Assembly (NCBI GenBank): GCA_020809705.1
Contig: CP085826.1
Coordinates: 3,162,001 to 3,226,000, forward strand
Source: Calonectria ilicicola
Taxonomy: Eukaryota; Ascomycota; Sordariomycetes; Hypocreales; Nectriaceae
Direction: 5' to 3'
DNA: 64,000 nucleotides
Made by a program: the position numbers and the translations under genes. This document shows, in pieces, positions 1 to 9,910 of the stretch. Position 1 is the stretch's first letter. Every line of letters begins with the position of its first letter. The notes beneath the pieces were generated by a model. The model worked only from the letters and a program-made list of their open reading frames with translations. It was not told the origin of the DNA and did no database searches.

Positions 1-301
1 ACTACGTAATTCATCTTCCCCGCACGTCATCTTCTCTGGATGATTTTAGGGCGAATGCATTGATCACCTGCCGCTTTTTTAGGGAGGTCATGGCTTCATG
101 ACGAACCATCCCATCTTGGTAGAAGTTGGGTGTGTTTTGCCGAACCATTGTACGCACTACCCACTTCGTCACATGTGGGTAATGCCATGGTTGAAACGGT
201 CAACAACCACAACCGTCATTCATCAATGGTACCGCTTTTCAAGAAACCACGGTATCCCATTTTCTTCTTCTCCTTCTTCCTCTTTTATTGAACCACAAAC
301 T

Positions 302-1123
302 ATGCACCTCATATTTGATTTTGACGGCACCATCACCCAGCAGGACACCATCGGGGTCCTTGCCGGCTCAGCCATTGACTATCAGAAACGCCAACACAGC
401 AAAGACTTGCAGTCCGAATGGGACCAAGTGGTCAAGTCTTATGTAGAGGACTTTAAACGATACCACAGCGAGCACCCGGTTCCGGAAGAAGAGCGCAGAG
501 CAGTTGACGAGGAGCTCAAGTTCCTGTCGGGAATGAAGCATGTTGAAGAAGCGTCGCTACAACGAATCGCGACTTGCCAAGTGTTTGCCGGGATGGATGC
601 AGCGGAATTGAAACAGGCTGGTCAGGACGCCGTGAAGTGCAGCAAGGTCAAAATCAGACCCGGGTTTGAGGACTTGATCAAGCTCGCAAAGGCCCGAGGG
701 TGGGACACCAGTGTCATCTCTGTGAATTGGTCACGATCCTTCATCGAGGGCGTCCTCGATCCGCATGAAATTCGCATCATTGCCAATAATCCCCACGCGA
801 ATGGTACAATCCTCGGACCCGAGTTTCTGGACGGCGGGCGTATGACCAACGGCCACGAGAAACGAGAGGCGTTACAGCATGTCATGGCGGATAAGGCGGA
901 CCGGGCGGTTTATTTCGGTGATTCGACCACGGACATGGAGTGCCTGCTGCAAGGCGGGATTGTCATCTCCAATGACGAAAGTTCAGCGCTTATGCGCACG
1001 CTGAAAAGAGTCGGACAGCCTGTTCCGCACGTCGGCGAACACGCAGACGAGTCTGTTCTTATGTGGGCGAGAGATTTCCGGGAAGTGCTGGAGAGTGGTG
1101 TGTTGCGCCATCTTGACAAGTAA
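302..1123 (+). CDS. HAD-superfamily phosphatase (phosphoserine-phosphatase / MtnX-like)
   Basis: Single-exon gene of 273 aa. The protein opens with the HAD nucleophile motif DFDGT (D6 and D8) and near the C-terminus has YFGDSTTDMECL, the motif IV Mg2+-binding acidic cluster. Lys/Ser residues of motifs II and III lie between them (SVISVNWS). The order and length match the HAD IB subfamily that holds phosphoserine phosphatase and the diketo-methylthio-phosphopentane phosphatases. The substrate cannot be read from sequence, so a generic phosphomonoesterase is the safe call. No signal peptide or membrane segment is seen, so it is probably cytosolic. The frame is open upstream to an ATG at 98, but the extra 68 residues are low-complexity and lie before the conserved beta strand, so the ATG at 302 was chosen. 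Confidence 0.85.
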   Translation: MHLIFDFDGTITQQDTIGVLAGSAIDYQKRQHSKDLQSEWDQVVKSYVEDFKRYHSEHPVPEEERRAVDEELKFLSGMKHVEEASLQRIATCQVFAGMDAAELKQAGQDAVKCSKVKIRPGFEDLIKLAKARGWDTSVISVNWSRSFIEGVLDPHEIRIIANNPHANGTILGPEFLDGGRMTNGHEKREALQHVMADKADRAVYFGDSTTDMECLLQGGIVISNDESSALMRTLKRVGQPVPHVGEHADESVLMWARDFREVLESGVLRHLDK

Positions 1124-1561
1124 ATCAACAATGCTTCGTCCCGTTTGGCTGTATTGTTTATTTTCACGTTTCACGTACAACAACGAACAAGCCAATAATA
1201 GTACACCAAAATTTTCCAAGCCAAACCGCGGCTTTTGTAAATATGCTGGAGTTGCGCAACATGATTCGTCATGGTTTTCCTGTTCATGCTTGGTCCCACT
1301 GTTTTCTGTGACTTGGCACAGACAAAGCAAACGAATAAGCAAGGTGATGGCTGTTAGCATGACCCTAAATAGAATTCAAGGCTGCAAGCCCAAGCAATCC
1401 CACTCAATCTGAAACAAGGCGTTCTGAGTCATTATATACAGCGTGCCGGCCGATGGTCTTTCTGGATCTAAGACCAGTTAGTACCCAAAGTTCGACGCAC
1501 TCATGTTTTATACCCCTTCAGCCAGCCAGCGTATATCCTATCCAAAAATTACAACCAAATA
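1124..1561. other. Intergenic, no gene seen
   Basis: 3' region of the HAD gene and probable promoter of the next small gene. Short open frames on both strands have no recognisable domain. I see no RNA gene. Confidence 0.5.
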
Positions 1562-1912
1562 ATGTGCACATACGGCTGCTCCATTTTCCTTTGCTCCCAC
1601 GAGAAATGGGGCAAAATTGTTAAGCAATGCGCCGAGAGCAGAGATTACGACCTGGGAAATAGCGATCACAAATGCAGGATTCTTCGACGACATGGGCTCA
1701 AGACAATCAACATCCCGAGAAAATGCTCAAAGTGCGCAAAGACAGATAATGCACTACAAGAGAGCAAGAATATCATCCAATCTCTACGGCGTTACTTGAG
1801 AAACATAGAGTTGGGAGTCGACTCTGAGACAGACAATGAGACCGGGACCGAATCAGACGGGAGCAGTGAATACGAAAGGAAATCGAGAGAATCATCAGCG
1901 GAGTCGGAATGA
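1562..1912 (+). CDS. Small Cys/His-containing fungal protein, function unknown
   Basis: Uninterrupted 116-aa frame. The N-terminus has Cys at positions 2 and 6, then LCSHEKWGK, a further Cys after the KIVKQ stretch, and later RKCSKCAK, so paired Cys/His could bind a metal ion. The C-terminal third is acidic and Ser-rich. From memory, filamentous fungi carry many short proteins that start MC... followed by CSHE-W-G and a later C-x2-C pair, which supports this being a real gene rather than a chance ORF. No function is established for such proteins that I know of. No signal peptide is evident. Confidence 0.6.
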   Translation: MCTYGCSIFLCSHEKWGKIVKQCAESRDYDLGNSDHKCRILRRHGLKTINIPRKCSKCAKTDNALQESKNIIQSLRRYLRNIELGVDSETDNETGTESDGSSEYERKSRESSAESE

Positions 1913-2317
1913 AAGATACCCAAGGAAAAACTATGGAATCAGTATCCATACTAGGAACAAAGGAAGGGAGTTTAGGTCAAGAATTTGGGTATGAGTAAAC
2001 ATGCATAATTGGCTCCAGGAGGGCCTCGAAACCAATAGCCATTTTTAATCAGAGAGCTATTTATATCTTCATCAATAAAGAAAGTATTTATTTTATGAAT
2101 GGAATTGTTTGTGCACTGCTAATGAGTGAAGGTGTTCACAAAGACGTGAGTTGCAACAACAAAAGTCAAAATTAAAACACAACAATATCCTTCAGCAATC
2201 ATAAACCAAAGAAGCATACTGTTATCTGCAAACTAAAAGACAATCGACTGCATGTTCAAAGAAAATGAGAGGCAATATGAACACTAAGATCGTTGAACAT
2301 CCTCCAAACCGTATACA
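1913..2317. other. AT-rich convergent intergenic region
   Basis: Lies between the 3' ends of the small Cys/His gene (+) and the CorA-like gene (-). It is AT-rich with runs such as aataaagaaagtattta, consistent with 3' UTR and polyadenylation sequence. No ORF of note. Confidence 0.5.
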
Positions 2318-4449
2318 TCAAGTCGTACCGTCAATTCGAACACCTGCAAAACTAACACCCTGATTCAAGCTCCAAGCCCTGGTCTGAGGATACTGGCGCT
2401 GACGTGCACTCGCGCTTTGATAAGGGCTATTGCTGTATCCATCCTTCATGCTTGAGCTGATCCTCTCCAGGTCGGCCAGCTCCTGCTGCACCTTGGACTT
2501 CTCATCGCGTCGCGCCGACAAGTAAAAGAAGTCGTAGATGAAGCTGTTGTCGAGCTTGCGCGGCTTCCCGTCAACGGTCCAGAAGCGCTCTTCGCTCAGT
2601 TCCTGCGACAGGTGTCGACGGAAGTATCGATCTTGCGTCACCCACCAAGCGCGCCAGATGAACAGGATGACAGCGGTCAGGGGGATGGCTGCCGCCCAGT
2701 ATGGCCAGAAGTGCTGGCCGAATTTGTTGTTGCCAGGGTTGGAGTCGTCGGAATCCTCGTCCGGGCCAAGCCAGTCGAACATGGACATGCCGAAAAGAGT
2801 GCCGAGAAACTCGCCGGGGAGGAAGATTGCGGTGATGACTGCCAACGCCTTCATTGACGAACTGTCTCGAGAGGATGCAACGGCCATTCGAGCATTCAAA
2901 ATATTGTCTTCCTGGGCCATCTTACTGTAGATCTACCATTTGTTAGCACTTCGTCAAGTGTAGCATAAAAGAAAAGGCCAACTCACCATATCAATCTGGG
3001 CACGGCATCTAGCTTCTGACATGCGTCTGTCGGTTTCAAGACCCATGCAGAGCCTCAGCAACCCATCAAGATACTGGCGAATTTCGTGCCAGTGACGCCC
3101 TAGTGAGTCTCCATCAGAGTCCTCGTTGTTAGGGACGTTGATCTGGATCTTTGGCAGCAGTACCGGGCTGACGGGGGCTGGCCCTCGCTCAGGATCCAGA
3201 ATCAATGGACTCAACATGCTGAGATCTTGGCTAAACTGAGGCGGCGTGTTGCCCATGCGCTCGGCGAGCTCGTCGCCCGCAAGAATCAGGACCTTGACGG
3301 CACGCTCCATCCAACGAATTGTGTCAAGCAGCTTGATGGTGTCCTTAAGCACCTCATGCGCCCGCTTCATAAGTTGTGTCATTGTCATGGGTCCCCAGGT
3401 AAGCTTTCCGTTCTCGTCTCTGCTCAGTTGTCGCCTGAGACGATGAGGAGAGGCGTCCTCTGCATCGAAACCGGCAATGTTGCTCACATCGTGCTCCAAC
3501 GAAGTCACATTCATATTGTTTTCCGAGACGGCTTCTTCACATCGCATAAACTGCACTTGCAAAAGAACAACCGGCATAATTAGAGGGTGGGCCCAGTGGG
3601 CTCGGCAACACTCTAAGCGGTGATCGTACTCGTCGAGGTCGTCAAGGTTGTGCCTTCTGGGTTCCCAGGATTGACGAACCAAGATGGTGGCAGATCGCGA
3701 GCGGATGTCGTACGTCATGGAAAGAAAGTCGCAAGGCGTCTTGGGCAACTCAGAAAAGGCAAGGATGACACCTAGTCATATTTATGTCAGAAACAGTTGG
3801 AAATAGCCAGAGTTTCCGGGCTGGAACTTACTCAATTCGGTCTGATCCTTGGACCAAAATCGCGACTCGGTTGTTGTGCGAGTAGAGTACTGCAAGGTCG
3901 CAGGGTGCAAATTCATTGCAGCAAGGTCATCTACGGTCATACTGAGGATGTCTCGACCGTCTAGCGGTGTTCTGCGTTTGAAGCAGATGCTAGGCCAATC
4001 AGTAACTAAGGCGTGGCAGCCATGGATTCCAAGACATACACTCTGCGGATGCGGCCCTCCATGTGTGTGGAAGGGGACTCTATCTCGTCCAGTTTGCGGA
4101 ATTCACCCTGTCATGTCGTTTAGCACATGATTCAATACGTGAATATGTTGTAATACACAATACATACATTTCGATCTAAATGATATCCTTGGCGAAAGGC
4201 CAAGTCGAACTGCGTGGTCCCGGGCGAGTCGTCGCGAGTGAAGTGATGAACGATGTGCTCCTCATCTTTGCTGACATTGCTGTGCAATGACGTGGGCCGA
4301 GTCTTGTCATCATCATCCACCTTCTTGTAGACGACGTATTCATCATACTCAATGTTTGAAGGGGTGCCGTCGTCTGGAATGAGGACTTGATTCGAACAGA
4401 GCTGCTGATCGTAGTTGAAGAGGTCTAACCCGTGATGTACCAAAGGCAT
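2318..4449 (-). CDS. CorA-like divalent-metal transporter family protein
   Basis: Five exons: 4449-4168, 4107-4040, 3989-3832, 3771-2987 and 2932-2318, all in frame, giving 635 aa. A long cytosolic N-terminal and coiled region is followed near the C-terminus by two hydrophobic segments (about 457-478 and 505-525), the CorA topology. The first segment runs ALAVITAIFLPGEFLG and ends in FGMSMFDW, where classical CorA/Mrs2 proteins have GMN. CorA channels carry Mg2+ or other divalent ions. The altered loop makes the ion uncertain, and many fungal paralogues of this type are uncharacterised. Immediately upstream, a 33-codon frame (ATG 4550) ends in a TAA that shares a base with the chosen ATG, so the N-terminus may be longer if there is a one-base error. 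Confidence 0.8.
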
Positions 4450-4550
4450 TAGGGCGGTCGAGTGCTGGCGGAGAAATCCGACAGCGTAGGCTTGCGAACG
4501 TGGACAAGACGAGCTACCCGGCTACGACGGGCAGCGGCTCTGTGAGACAT
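4449..4550 (-). promoter_or_regulatory. Upstream ORF overlapping the CorA-like start (TAATG)
   Basis: A 33-codon frame from the ATG at 4550 ends with TAA at 4451-4449. Its last A is the first base of the transporter ATG. It could be a uORF allowing stop-restart coupling. Alternatively it is the true N-terminus displaced by a single-base indel: its last residues (RKPTLSDFSASTRPP) look like ordinary protein, and one extra C in the adjoining CCC would join it in frame. Confidence 0.45.
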
Positions 4551-7500
4551 GGATTGGGGAAGAGAGAAGAGGGAGATAACCAGTGGTGAAACTAGATGCA
4601 AACTAGTCAAGTCTAGAAGATGACGCGAAGTGCAGATCCTTTTTTTTTCTCTTTCTCTATTGAACAGATGATTGAGAACGAGCGGGTCAACGGTTTATTT
4701 ATGCACATTCAACGACGAGTGCCAAGGCGCTGTTCTTATTCAGCTCCAGGGGGCCCCGGCCACCATTATCATGTCGGCGCAGCAATCGGGCTCCCACAGC
4801 AGAAGGTCAATTGATTCCCCAGAAAAGGTCCTCGCATTAAAGCCATGCGCGCGTGGTCGCTTGCGCAGGAACTGGAGGTTGCCAATCGCGGCTGAGGCGC
4901 CGGGGAAGCCTCCATGGCTCCACGAATGGGCGACTGACTCGCCGGGGTCCGGCTCCGAAGTCTCGGGCCCACCCGGGTCGGACGCAGCCAGGCAACGGCG
5001 TTTCGAGTCTGGCGTGGCGGTGGCTTGGGTTGGGTTGGTTGGGCACAATTGAAAGTGCACATGGTATTGTAAGTAAGATGGCATGTGATAAGAGTGAGCT
5101 TTTGGGCACAATATGGGATATATATGTATTGGATTGACTACTGCTGCTGCTACAACATGCGTTCTCTGTTGTGGGAAGAACAGACGTCAAGCATCTGTTA
5201 CACAGAATATCGAGAGGCCAGGTATGGCAAATCCACCAGAGAGCCTTGACCATGAGTTTCTCGAAATGGTATTCATTGCGCAGATACGATCAAAACACAG
5301 TACCCAATTATTCCAGGGGCTTTCACCTAAGTAGCGTTGGGCATCATCGACCCGTTGGTTACTGCTTCAAGGTAGCACACAACCCCAGGGTTCGTGCTAC
5401 ACAGCCACCCCATATCCCTGGTACACATCCCCGTTAGTCGCTCTTTAATTTGCTGCCGTCCTCTCATATCTCATCATTAACAGGCCCCCAATTCCTTCTA
5501 GAATTTCCTCCTCCACCTTGTACATGAACTGCAGGTAAACCGCAATACGAGAGAAGTCATGTGCTCAATTTCCATGCCCCCCTGCTGACCCCGTACGTCA
5601 CTAGACAGGGTACAGCATCGCATTTTCAACCCGTTAGCCGATTGAGTAATCAACCCAAATTGTACTGCCACAACCATCAATGGGGGTCCCATTGTAGCCA
5701 TGAATGATCTCCGCCATTGACAGGTGTTACCATACCGACCTCCGTTTCCGCAGCTCCGCACGGCGCTGATGACCTGAGAACGCGGAGTCCCGGCACCCCC
5801 AATTGGGCGATTATCAATCTCAGGCCGGTTTAATCGCGGGCTAACGGAAATGACACGGTCGAAAGACAATGCCTGTCACACCTTGGGTGCGTAAATTCTG
5901 GCGAGTGGCTGGACTAGTAATCGCGGGTTGCCGTACAGCCTCAACACACCCGTTTGCGCATTTGAGTGCTTTTTGAGTCAATGTGTCAATTAGGCAACTC
6001 ATCCGCGGGAGGGATTGTCTCAGCTCCTGAACCCTTGAAGCGCCAGCCGCCATGTAACAAAGGGGCGATGGAATGAACGTGACTATGGGCGAATTCCAAG
6101 GCCCGGCGCATGGTCTCAGACACCCATCTTAGCTTTGCTAGCATGCATCAACGTGAGGCCTACGAAACGTTGACACACGCCAGGTTTTACCATCAGATAG
6201 GGGTGTTGCTGATTGCCTTAAACAAAAGCTGAAAACGGGATCTGGAAAGATGTCATATATAATTAATAACGAAACTTTAGGTAATTGATTTACCAACAGC
6301 CAAGTTATGATGATCGTCTATTCCAAGAAACCTCACGGTTAACATGCCTTTGCAAATACATCATTTCCAAATCACACACAAGTGCTGGACTCAATTAGAA
6401 TACATATTCATAGAGGATTAATTTGTTAATATCTATTTCATCTGTTTTCCCTTGTCTCAAACCCCGGCTGCTCCACTCGAAGCAAACGGAAGCCGCTCCA
6501 TTGTCAATGAGACAAGACTCAGACAATGACCCGAGGGTTTCGCCACGTACTACGCATCTGCTTGTTTCAAGGAAGTGGCAACCTGTTATATCCCGTGCCT
6601 CGCGTCAGGAATGAGCGTATAACGCGGAAGACTGGCCAAGCTATGCCGAGAAGTTGATCACGCGTGTATGGGTATAGACATCGTAGCAAACGAGTAAAGC
6701 TGGCCTAAGTGGAACAAATTCATTCACGGTAGCTGAGTGAAGCATCTAGGCTAGATCTAGTCCTTTCACATTAAAGTTAATTTAGTCGCAAATTGATGCA
6801 CCAGCGGTGATGGATGAAACGGCCCATTTATTGGCTTCTTTTTTTTCGAACAATTTAACCATCTTAGCCGTAGAGGGGCCAAGTTTTGGTTGCCACACAA
6901 TAGCCCTAGCTTTTTTTTGTTTAACAATGGATGGTCCCTCTTCCCGTCCCAACTCCTCGGCAGTTGATTTCAGACAGCTACATTCCTGATGAGTGCCCAC
7001 AGACATGCCACAACACCACGTTTTGTCACCCAGTTCAATCATCTCTGAACCGGGTCGCGAAAGATGGACGTTTCCAGTTTATGTTCTGGGTATAATGTTT
7101 TAGGAAATACCAATACTATGATCCTAAATTACTAGAAGTTTTCGGAACCCATACCATATAATACTAATATATCCCCTTCGTATCGAGTCCCAAGTAGCAT
7201 CCTACGTACTACTCTTTTTACCCCACGCTTAGGCGACTTTAATCCTGATATAGGCACTATTCCGCCTAGTTAGTCCCTCGTTTAGAAGCGTCATATATTT
7301 TCAGCTGCGGGTTTTTCTCCTAATGTATTTTTACACGTCATCTGAGCGACTATCCTAGCTTGCCTTGCATTCTCCGTGGTGGTTGTCGGAGGACTCCCGT
7401 CACTTCCCGTGAACCCCAGCCTTCTCCGAGCATCTTCACTCTGGGCCAGGCTCAGAGAGACTGGACTCACATCCAAACCTTCTTGACCCCTGTCTTAGCT

Positions 7501-7557
7501 GCCACGATGAGCATCTGACACGACAGAGTACGACCAGGACGAGATTTCGATTGGGGA
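4551..7557. other. 3-kb gene-poor divergent intergenic region
   Basis: Separates the CorA-like gene (-) from the chitinase (+). 4700-5050 is GC-rich. 6200-7300 is AT-rich with frequent stops in all frames and TA-rich words, as in degraded repeats. Frames at 5498-5869, 5841-6053 and 6782-7042 (all -) show no family I recognise. I see no tRNA and no clear terminal repeats. Confidence 0.5.
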
Positions 7558-7563
7558 TATAAA
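7558..7563 (+). promoter_or_regulatory. Probable TATA box of the chitinase gene
   Basis: TATAAA sits 65-70 bp before the chitinase ATG at 7628. This spacing suits a TATA-containing, inducible fungal promoter with a short leader. Confidence 0.5.
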
Positions 7564-7627
7564 GCAGCTGGCGACGCCATTGAACACAAATAACTCATCA
7601 ACAATCCTAGAAACGACACGAACAGCA

Positions 7628-9291
7628 ATGCTTCGAAGAATCTTGTTTACGGCGCCTCTTTTGGTGCAAATCGCCCTTGGTGCTGCTGGGTTGAACTTGA
7701 AGCATCCCAAGATCCATAAAGGACACCCAGGAACAACTCTCAAGACGGTGTCAACCACTTCAGTTGTTGAACAGCTCAAAACATCGGCGGAGGCACAGGT
7801 TTCTGTTGATCAATCGGCGCCTAACCTGGCATCTGCTAAACCAGCTGCTTCTGAACCATCAGCTTCTAAATCCGCAATTTCTGAATTTACAACATCCGAA
7901 TCCGCAGCTTTCAGCTCGTCGACTGGAACCGTTTCCAACGAATTTGCCGAGTCGGTCGAGGAGAGCAAGCTGACGCAGCTTCACGAAAGAGCCCCTGGCA
8001 AACGAAACGTTTTGTATTTTACGAACTGGTAAGTGTTTTTGGCACACACGAGCCCCTATATATACACACACATAAACTTTTAAAGATACTGACAGTACTA
8101 GGGGAATTTATGGCGCCAACTTTCAACCACAGCAGATCCCAGCCGACCAAGTCACCCATCTTCTCTATGCCTTCCTTGACATTGCCGACGACGGCACCGT
8201 GTAAGTCGTCATGAGACTTGCTATGTTTCGAATAATCCACTGATTCAATGTGACACAGAAAAAGCTCCGATACCTATTCAGACCTCGAGAAGCACTATGA
8301 GGGAGACTCGTGGAACGACGTGGGCACCAACGCTTACGGCTGCATCAAGCAACTGTACATTTTGAAGAAGAAGTACCGCCAGTTCAAGACTATGATGTCT
8401 ATCGGTGGCTGGACCTACTCGTACAAGTTCGCCCCCGTCGCCGCAGACCCTACCAAGCGAAGGCAGTTTGTCACATCTGCGGTTCAGATCCTGGCCAATT
8501 GGGGCTTTGACGGCATCGACGTGGATTGGGAATACCCAAAGAACTCGGCAGAAGCTGCCAACTACGTCCAGCTGCTGAAGGAGCTCCGGGCTGCGCTGGA
8601 CGCCTACTCGCAGGCCAACAACCTCAACTACCGCTTCATCATCACCGTCGCCACCGCAGCCGGGGCGGCCAACTACAACAACATGGACCTCAAGGGCATG
8701 GATGCATATGTCGATGCCTGGCACCTCATGGCATACGACTACTCGGGCTCGTGGGACACAATCGCCGGGCACCAGGCCAATCTCTACATCTCCCAAGCCA
8801 ACCCCACGGCCACGCCGTTCCGCACCAACCCCGCCGTCAACGACTACGTTGCCAAGGGCGTCCCCATCGAGAAGATCGTCATGGGCATGCCCCTCTACGG
8901 CCGCTCGTTTGCCAACACGGACGGCCCTGGCAAGCCATTCAGCGGCGTGGGCGGCGGCAGCATCGAGAACGGCTTCTGGCTCTTCAGGGACCTGCCACGG
9001 CCCGGTGCGACTCCCTACCTCAACACCCAAGCCGTTGCGGGCTTCTCCTACGACCCCGTCAAGCGCGAGTTCGTCAGCTACGAAAGTATCCCCTCGGCCA
9101 AGCTCAAGGTCAACTACATCATGGCCCGCAACATGGGTGGTGCCATGTTCTGGGAGGCGAGCGGCGACAAGACTGGCGACAAGAGCATTCTGCGCGCCGT
9201 TGCCAATAGCATGGGGACGCTCGACTCGAGTCTCAACATGCTATCCTACCCAAAGAGCATCTACAACAATATCAAGAACGGAATGCCTTAA
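7628..9291 (+). CDS. Secreted GH18 endochitinase
   Basis: Three exons: 7628-8028, 8102-8200 and 8259-9291, giving 510 aa. The N-terminal about 20 residues (MLRRILFTAPLLVQIALGAA) form a signal peptide. Next comes a Ser/Ala/Thr/Pro-rich stretch to about residue 130, then a GH18 TIM barrel opening NVLYFTNWGIYGANFQP. The catalytic motif DGIDVDWEYP places D251, D254, D256 and the proton donor E258. Further barrel motifs are MSIGGWTYS, LMAYDYSGSWD and MGGAMFWEASGDK. It would hydrolyse beta-1,4-GlcNAc polymers outside the cell or in the wall. No carbohydrate-binding module follows the barrel. It resembles the Ech42-type subgroup but with a much longer pre-catalytic segment. The upstream in-frame ATG at 7580 was rejected because it would bury the signal peptide. 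Confidence 0.95.
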
Positions 9292-9910
9292 TGATTGATG
9301 ATTCTGCTGACCTTTTTCCTTTTTGTTTTTTCCTTTTTTATGAAGTCTTGTGGCATTTGGGTCGGTTCTTTTAGTTACTACATCCTGCATAGCATAGTAT
9401 AGTCGGAGGAACTGGACATTGCATCATCCTATCGCTTAAATAGTCGTTTTACCATATCCAGTAGTTGTTGGGTCGCTGTTCTTTATGTTATTTTTATCTT
9501 GCAATGAAACTTGATCTAGATTTTGCTCACTTGCAATGCCAAAGACCATCACGAGATGGCATCGATTGATGCCGTAATCGCCATAATAATTCTATGACAA
9601 GAGATCCCTTTGTTCAAATTTCCCCGGCCCTTATGCTACAAACTAGGTACTACAGCATGGAAGAAGGACTCGTACAAATAATTAAAACACAACCGCGTCG
9701 GGTGTCCAAATCAGACACCCTTTTGACATCCGCGCCATTCTCCATCATTTCAAGATCACTCCAGACCACCCCATCTCAATCCCATTCAACAGAGCCAACA
9801 TCGGTTCTGAAGTCAGTTCACGGGTTGAGAATGACTGATTTTCGCCGTCTGTGCTCCTGCTATCCATTATTCCCTGCCGTGCGGCTTGTCGTCAAGGGTC
9901 GCGACAAGGC
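9292..9910. other. Convergent intergenic region
   Basis: Shared 3' flank of the chitinase (+) and SSR4 (-). It contains T-rich stretches (about 9310-9340) and no credible ORF; frames entering from 9594 run antisense into SSR4. Confidence 0.5.

Noticed and set aside
6782..7042. 86-aa minus-strand ORF in the AT-rich gap
   Set aside because: No recognised family, and it lies in DNA that looks degraded.
8278..9298. Long antisense ORF (250 aa) and two alternative-frame ORFs (227 and 198 aa) across the chitinase
   Set aside because: The GH18 frame has all catalytic motifs. The others follow from its GC-rich third codon positions and show repetitive Arg, Val, Gly or His runs.
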